Origin: Prostheceraeus crozeri
Lineage: Eukaryota; Platyhelminthes; Polycladida; Euryleptidae
Assembly (NCBI GenBank): GCA_907163375.1
Contig: CAJQUW010007876.1
Location: 248,001 to 312,000 of the forward strand
Reading direction: 5' to 3'
DNA: 64,000 nt
Under the pieces are notes generated by a model. That model worked only from the letters and a program-made list of their open reading frames with translations. It had not been told where the DNA came from and ran no database searches. The translations under genes and the position numbers were made by a program. Shown here in pieces: positions 57,080-64,000 of this stretch (its first letter is position 1; each line of letters starts with the position of its first letter).

Positions 57080-58829
57080 AATCTATGAAATTTATTTTTT
57101 TCCTGTTAGTATGATTGATTTGTTGATAGATTTGTATCTTCTTAAGGGTAAATATATTTTTCTCTTAAGGTCGTATCTCAAAAATAGATAATATTTAGTG
57201 AAAGTACTAAGCCTTCAAATTGAAAATAGTCATTAACAAATACCACAATAAGTCAAATGTCAAAAAAATGATCTGAAATGAATGAGCAACATCAAAATGA
57301 AAATTCAGAAAGGTAAACAGAATACTTCTTTTTCACAATTTGCCAGAAACTGCCAAAATCGAGATACAACATTTTGTGTCAAGACCGACGATAATAATGT
57401 TCAGGAAAATAACTTTGTCGAACGTGAAGTATCCCGATACATGGCTATGATGAAATCTTGACTAATTTTACTTTGGTTTCTACGACTGAATGGAGCACTT
57501 GAGTATTTTCTTTAATTTGAAAAGAAGCACTTTTCTGTTCAAGAACGCAGTAATAATTTTTGGTTACTGATTATGAGCAATGCTTCCGCATATGGCTAGA
57601 AGATATAATGTAGGCTTCACATTTTTATTATAAACTGCACTAGTTTTGTATCTAATTCTCTGAATCGTAGATAAATTCTTTCATATTAAAAAGCATGCAT
57701 TTCCATAGCATCTGTATTCTAGAAACAGCTTCATCATTTTCGCATCCATTGAAACTGTGTCTTAGGCGTCAGCCCACTTTCCGGAAACCCAATTAGAGGA
57801 AGGTATCGGTCACTGTCTCGCCTCTCTTTGCTGAAAACATGAGCATAAAATATAGCCTATTCATCATTTAAATTCTCTTCCTACAGGCTATTACTTTATT
57901 CTCAATGCAATAAATCGAACACTTTGATATTTCACTTCAAGCATGTTCAGTATGGCGTCATATTTGCAAACCCGATCATAAGTGTTAACAACAATCGATC
58001 ATTTGAGGCGATTTCCAAGGGAGGATCATTCATCTCCCTCTACCGATTTCCAGATGTGTAATTCAACAATTTATTTCCGAAATATCTGCAAGAATTAACG
58101 CGGCGAGACAGTGACCGTGACTTTCCTCTGGGTGGGCTTCCGCAAAGTGGGCGGAAGCTGTGTTTTATAATAGGAAATCGCTTTACAAACAAGTGTATTT
58201 TCATCACAATGTGAGAGAATAGCAATTTGTGCACTATAATGCTCGCAACCAAAGTACGAGTTTAAGTGTGTAGGCTTACTTAGTCATAGTTGATACCAAT
58301 CTTCGAATCCCTACTTCTTAATCCCACCTTCAATGTCAAGACTTCCTCCATTTTCTGACACATACAGCTATGTATATGAAACAGCAATGATATTTCGACA
58401 AATGAACTTATAAAAGATATAACCAAATATACTTGCTTTCGTGAATCTGCGAGCAGAAATCTGTTGTACCAGAAATAAAGGATAAATCGAGGCGTTGTCA
58501 TTAACAATAATTTTCTATAAAGAACTTTGAAATCAGCATTTCAGATTTTCTTTAAGCATAGTCTTGTTTATCTTTAGCCAGAAAATAAAAAAATGAGATT
58601 CATTTGACTGATCGAAGTCATGAGATGGCAATTGTCTGCGCAAACACAGTAAAGCCCAGTGCTTTAACTCTTGTCGGTGTTTTTCAGAATTCATTGTATA
58701 TTTGATTGCTGAACGCAGTTGTGAGCATGAATTAAATACCTCCAAGTTTTGGGTGTGTAAACATAAAAAGTGTTTTACCCTTTTGTGTACATAACTATAT
58801 CAAGTTGAAAGCAATTAATGTACACTCAC
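57080..58829. other. Intronic sequence just downstream of exon A, nothing recognised
   Basis: AT-rich intron sequence. A GC-richer patch with inverted words lies at about 57770-58150: AGACAGTGACC.. and its partner GGTCACTGTCTCGCC, with CCCACTTTCCG..CCGCAAAGTGGGC. This may be another small palindromic element of about 370 bp. Confidence 0.45.
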
Positions 58830-58952
58830 ATCGGGTTGATAGAGATCGTGCAGATCTACAGTCACTTCTCCAGACTGCGTTCCACTAAGCAACTCAACGT
58901 GAAGATTGTCCAGTAAATTGGATTCTTCTACACATGTGAACATTGGCACCAT
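58830..58952 (-). CDS. PDZRN3/PDZRN4-like protein, exon A
   Basis: 123 bp, 41 codons, phase 0 at both ends, with acceptor TTGTTGCAG and donor GAT|GTGAGT. It encodes MVPMFTCVEESNLLDNLHVE, LLSGTQSGEVTVDLHDLYQ and PD. EESNLLDNLHVELL aligns with DERNDFLDDLHMDML, the stretch just after PDZ2 in vertebrate PDZRN3. Splicing to exon B gives ..LYQPD-RLETDSIGEHHDKDSG.., matching the vertebrate order. The exon begins exactly with ATG, so a transcript with an upstream non-coding exon could in principle start here and make a form without RING and PDZ domains; that is inference. The next upstream exon should carry PDZ2 and was not found before 64000. Confidence 0.8.
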
Positions 58953-61930
58953 CTGCAACAAGTTGAGTCAATGAAAAATGATATGAAGAGGTGTGTCTTC
59001 TGTCTGTGAGAAAATTTGCATCGCTACATTTCAAAGCATCGTGATATTTGATATATTATGATGAATATGATCTTCAGATATTAGTTTCAATACAAGCACA
59101 GTATTCTAAATTTTCAAAAATTTAACCAACATATGACCGAACACCATCAGAAAATTATGTTTGTACAATCAAAACCCTACGTAAGCATAATTTGTTCTCA
59201 TGAATTCATGGTTCAGTTTTTAAATTTTGATCTCCCTCAACGCCATTATTTAGTATTTAGTAGAATTTCAACCTCTACCTTTGCTTCTATATGAGGTCAT
59301 TAAATCACATGTACAAAACGAAAACATGTTATTTGAATACTGATAGCTAAAGTGAAATTCTAAGCTATCAACCTTATCCACACCAAGCTCTGATGTGTGT
59401 AAGCTCTGAGCCATCAGAATTAAAGAAATCAGTATTACAAAATCATATTTTCGTGCAAGATTTAATTAATGGCTTAAGTAAAGATAATCCTGCATTGTGA
59501 ATGTTTGTGAATTTTGTGATTTATTCAAATCGTAAACCTAGTGCTATATTCAAAGATCATCTACAACATTTGATTATACAACTTTGCATTGAAGGGCGAA
59601 TTCTAGAGAATTATGCGTATACACGGTGTCGTTACAAACATATAGGCCTTCATCTCACATGAGGCCCATATTTCATGAATAAATATATATTCCGAAATTA
59701 CATTTCATAATAGATGAAAATAAATTTCCAACTCGATTCTGCATGAGTATACGTAACTCCCTTTAATGCTGTTATTCATGTAATCAATTAAAACATGTGC
59801 TTACTCAGAATCGAGTAGGCCTACACCCTGTTCAATGGTGATGATGATCACAAGTCCTAGCTTGGTTGAAACAACGGAAAGTCACTTGACAGTAGATTCG
59901 CTCTTTAAAAAAGTCCTAAGAAAATGTAGACGGATCGTTGAAAACGTTTTAATGAGGAAAACGAACCTAAAAACAACTTATAAATGTATAACTAAAGGTA
60001 ATACTGCAATACAATGAAAATCGACAAACTATTTTTAACATGGTCTATTTCGGTAAGTTACTGGTTCAAAAGAGTGATTTTTATCAGCTTCGGTCGAAGT
60101 CTTGGCAGTAGAGAAGCATGCGATAAAACCAAATGCAAATTTAGTAACGAGGCTTTAAATTCCCACTCGGCATAAATGCTTGTAGTGCAATGTGAGGACA
60201 CGAAGGTCGTACATGTACAGAAGAGGTCGTTATTTAGAAAACAAGGGCCGTCATCGGGCTAATCGCCGTCTTAATGCTCGTTTCGGCGTCTAGTGCGAAC
60301 TTTATGACAATTTCCACGATTTATATCACTCCATCCAGCAATTTGCAGCAATGCGAAGAAAGACAAGTTTATATAGAACGAAAGAAACATTTCGTCTCAT
60401 CCGCTTTTACTGTTCATGATTTTCCATCTCTCAAAGCACACAGGCATGAATATATTCAGTGTCATATGTTTAGTTTTTAATCATCTAAATAGGCGTCAGA
60501 AAGGATGCCTCACATCAAGTTTTCCTCTTATTCAATTAACTCTCTTATCTTCAAATTAATTTTATGACTGGGCGTTTCTGTGTTACCGAGGTATCTCCGC
60601 TCACAGAATAAGACATTCACTTTCTGTTGTATTCGTTTGACTGGAAGGGAAGTGCTACGTAAATAAAAGTTTAGCGAGCGGGTATTGTTGTGCCATTTTT
60701 TGTATGAGAAGATCCGTAAAATGGACGGCAATAAAATGAAAACTAGCCCTAAACTGGGAGACAACCTTTTACTTTAGTAATAAAATCAGCTTTGTCTTAT
60801 CAATCACCATGAAAATACTTGCTAGGCTTACGAATTTAATTCAAAAGTTGATGAGCAATGAAGGTCTTGAATCTTTTGAAAATGTAGACATGATGCTGTT
60901 AATCCGAACTAGCCTCAAAAACTGCGAATCACCCAAAATATTGAAAATCAAAAATAAGTGTTTCAGATGAATGCAAATTAAAAGAACAACCGGGCCTACA
61001 ATCGAGGAGAAAAATAGATTAAACCGAAGCCTTTCACTGTTTTTCTTAAAGTATACTTTTTCACTTCTTAATTTTAGCAATTTTTTTGCGGTTGCAAGAT
61101 AAAGCTGTCTCCATTACAGTAGTATAGGGATATGGTTCACAGTTTTGGGGCTAGTTCAGAGTTTTGGCTAGCTCTCAGTTTGTGGCTTACAAATAATAAA
61201 AATGGATGGTTTCGAGCCTCAGGTTGCATTATTTTAGGACTCATCCCTGATAAGTTCTAGTACTTTTATAGTGATAATCAGAAATCTGAAAGAAACATTG
61301 GGAAGATCGTTTTGCACTCAGATTATGAGGCACACGGGATTCTATGATAGTCAATAGTAAATTGTCTGTCAAATCTAAGGAACCAATGTCATCTGAACTA
61401 TTGTGCACAGGCTGTGCAATTTTGCAGGTTCTTGGAAGGGTGGAACAATACAATGTCATGATTGAGTCTTAGTAGCCACTCTTTGTTCTACTCTATTGAG
61501 AGACAGCATTTTCATGATTTTCCTAACGAATTATATAATTATAAGTTATATATTATATAACGAATTTATAAAAATATTATTCCACATGAAGAGGATTTTT
61601 AGGCAACTTCGTGTTTAAAACCGTCGACAATTCCCACATTTGTCCGCTTAGGTTCTCAAGTTTGCCTATTGAGATTCAAAAAGTCTATAACTGGCTAAAT
61701 ACTAGAAAGTATAGAAGAGAAAACATGAGTGAGCAGTTTTGCTTTCACAAGCTATCTTCCACACGTAGATCAGATTGGTTTGCTTCATTAATAAGACTTG
61801 TAGGCAATTATCGGAATTGCTTGAATCTGAATGAACTACTGTTCAGAAAGAATTTCCAGTAAACATTGAGTGGCGAAAAAAACAGAAGATTTATTCTCTT
61901 CTGCCATTGTATTGAATCATTTGTGGGTAG
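58953..61930. other. Intron upstream of exon A, nothing recognised
   Basis: AT-rich sequence. No PDZ-like exon was recognised on the minus strand. Short frames such as 60528-60764 (minus) and 61611-61862 (plus) have no recognisable domain. Confidence 0.5.
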
Positions 61931-61934
61931 AGTA

Positions 61935-62372
61935 AGGTAGTGTCGACTCAACAAAATGTCTGCATGGAGTGGAAATTTTCATATCAAAAGATTCTTTTTT
62001 TTGCGGAGATTACAGTCCTGCTGTCTACAAAAATATTTGATCACTTTTAAGAAGTTCACTTCTTGCAGATTATTCCTGTGTTTGTGTACTAGCGACGTGA
62101 AACCACTATATAAGTATTAAGAAATTTGCTAGATATCAAAAGGGAATGTTGACATGACACGTAAGATTTGCAAAATACTATGATTCTTTCTGTATTGCTA
62201 TCATGATCAGTTCGATCGGTGCAAATTTCTCTAATACTATAAATTTGCATGTCTCACATGTGGTGCTGGGTCTCAACTCGAGTTCATTTAATAAAGTCGA
62301 AACTGTTTACACATTGAGGACTTAATTAATACTGAGTTACTACTCTGTCTAATATATTTACTCTATGATTGA
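61935..62372 (+). repeat. Dispersed repeat X, continuous copy
   Basis: About 440 bp that contains, in order and without interruption, the sequences found at 3176-3372 and 8560-8772. It therefore serves as the pre-insertion reference for the 3.2-8.8 kb nest. It is a non-coding repeat of unknown class. Confidence 0.7.
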
Positions 62373-62379
62373 AGTCTTC

Positions 62380-64000
62380 TTTCTTCCCAATATTGATGAA
62401 TTCCTAGCTAAATCGTTAAACATTGTTCTCATGCAACACACTCAAACAATAACTATTTTGTTCCAATCTTACAGTTCGTTGAGTAAGCTGAACAGGTTGT
62501 CCGTCATCATCAGTTGCGTTTCGCGCTCCATAGATATCACCGTTAGAATTCGTGTGCGGTCAGGTAGTTGTTGCAGGGTCAGAGAAAGGTCAGACAGATT
62601 GGAATTCGGCAGATAAAAATTTCCCCTCTCTGATAGTTAGTGCTGATGCTTACAGCTCGCCAAATGTTTATATGGCAATGTTCAATACGGAAAGATGGAG
62701 CGCACCGATCACAAGGTGGAATGTGAAATGTGTGAGGAAGGGAAGTATCTAAGTGCAAGAGAAAGTTGGGACAGAAGAAACATTCTCTTTCGGAGAACTC
62801 GGCATACCAACCAGTCAGTGATGAAAACACTGGGAGCATATATCATCCCTGTCAAGGTCTGTAAGACTGAATGCGGGTGCTCTTACTTTTGATAAATTTG
62901 GTCTGTAATTTGCAGAAATGATAATTAAGGCTATTCCGCAGAAATAGATTCATCTGCGCGCGCTTCGAAACAGATAAACAAAATATTTAATTCTGTGGGC
63001 TATTCACTTGTTTCGCAAAGATCCCTTGTGTTGTAATCCTCAAAACAATTTCAAGTAATTTTTTGATCACACCGTTCGGATTGATAAAACAATCACCTGT
63101 TTTATGTTATTGATTCAATGTAGAATCTAATGTCGACCAGAATTTCTAGTTTTATATTACACATGCCAAAACGCAATTGTGCAAAAAATTATCAATTTCG
63201 ATTAAATTCAATATTTTATATTTTAGGACTTCGTCCTGTCTCATGGTTCTCCTTCTCCTTCAACCAATCTGTAATTTTCAGCAGATATAATTTACAATTT
63301 CTAATCTTTAAATCTTAGAATATAATTGTACAGTCCTATTTCATTATTTACCGACGCACCACTAATGACTGCGTCATCCAAAACTTTTAATTTAAAAAAC
63401 ATTGTGTTATGATCATGAAAAGTATAGTAAAAATTCGCTATCCAAATGATCCTATAATCTTCGAAGATACATGGGGAATAAATGTCATGAATAATTGCCA
63501 AACTCCACAGCTGACATCTATCTATGGTGCACTACCAGTTGTAAATAGCGCTGTAACTATGGGAGATATACAACCGCGCAAATTTTATAGCTTACATGCA
63601 CAACGAATATGACTGACATTGAATTATCGCGCATAAGGACAATCAATATATTAAATTCTATATTTCGACAGCATCACTTATAGAGGCAAGTAAAAGTTGT
63701 TGAGTTACGGGTGTGGGTGAGAAGCCCCTTGATTGCGGGTGTCACCGCAAAATGCGAGTGACTTGAAAGGCATGCTATATACGAATAGATTGGTTTATTC
63801 TGAGCAGGTACTATGGTGAAGTCCGATTCCTTATGAGACTTATTCAGATGTGGAGTAGGCCCTCTTTCTGTGTAGGATTTGAGACCCAATACTTGTTAAT
63901 TCAAAAATGACAACAAATACAATTGCGTCATTGATACGGCAAATGTGAATGGAATACAAAGCAAATGAGACTATACCAAATACAAATTTTGACTTAACTT
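62380..64000. other. Intron upstream of exon A, continued
   Basis: A GC-richer patch at about 62480-62840 has frames on both strands, but splice phases do not fit the PDZRN-like exons. The rest is AT-rich and unrecognised. Confidence 0.45.

Larger units (their letters stand above)
15392..58829 (-). other. Intron between exon A and exon B of the PDZRN-like gene (about 43.4 kb)
   Basis: It runs from the donor GAT|GTGAGT next to exon A to the acceptor TTATTTGCAG before exon B, with no phase change. It hosts an intronless DESI1-like gene on the same strand, six tRNA-like SINE copies, five palindromic TIR elements, two hairpin clusters, a minisatellite, a decayed hAT and two Penelope-like insertions. 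Additional coding exons of the gene inside it cannot be excluded, but none was recognised and the vertebrate sequence needs none between A and B. Confidence 0.75.

Noticed and set aside
62480-62560. Minus-strand MERETQLMMTDNLFSLLNEL followed by GTAAGA as an alternative first exon
   Set aside because: The donor leaves phase 2 while exon A needs phase 0, and direct splicing would run into a stop.

Overview
This is an AT-rich metazoan window, almost certainly from an invertebrate. It has the long introns of a medium or large genome, and most of it is transposon-derived. No bacterial-style gene, CRISPR array or operon is visible. The phylum cannot be fixed from sequence alone.

Host genes. One multi-exon gene spans the window on the minus strand. 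It is recognisable as a homologue of the E3 ubiquitin ligase/scaffold PDZRN3/PDZRN4 (LNX family). Three in-phase exons are visible. Exon A (58830-58952) carries the conserved stretch that follows PDZ2. Exon B (15293-15391) carries the DKDSGVGR...ESSEQ motif. Exon C (1-1430, running off the left edge) carries the ELALLNKEM..IQLEC helix, the YSTGES..TPLTLEL motif, a six-unit RRxSS-type repeat and a Q-rich tail. The introns are about 43.4 kb and 13.9 kb. RING and PDZ exons are not in the window and should lie beyond 64000. A second, intronless gene on the same strand inside the large intron (34907-35404) encodes a full-length DESI1-like protein (PPPDE family) in which both catalytic residues are replaced.

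Mobile DNA, left to right. At 3.2-8.8 kb there is a four-layer nest: an old dispersed repeat, split by a region holding a 5'-truncated CR1/L2-like LINE, which is split by a DNA transposon with a DGPNVNW-type transposase fragment, which carries a small perfect-hairpin insertion. At 17-24.2 kb lie tRNA-derived SINEs. Palindromic TIR elements lie at 24.8 kb, 31.5 kb, 32.2 kb, 39.1 kb and 48.3 kb. A 31-bp minisatellite lies at 30 kb and a decayed hAT with ACCGGT-rich ends at 33 kb. Two related clusters of nested hairpins lie at 35.5 kb and 54.6 kb, the first next to an unrecognised coding-like stretch. Penelope-like elements (PLE) occur as a remnant at 41 kb and as a strikingly young head-to-head palindrome at 51.4-54.3 kb with a 12-bp target duplication. 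A dispersed repeat with a conserved 65-codon frame occurs at 1.6, 28.2 and 56.3 kb.

The host protein is probably a signalling scaffold or ubiquitin ligase. The transposons are passengers in its introns. The most unusual points are the catalytically dead DESI1-like gene, the PLE palindrome, the hairpin-cluster family and the phospho-motif repeat in the PDZRN tail.
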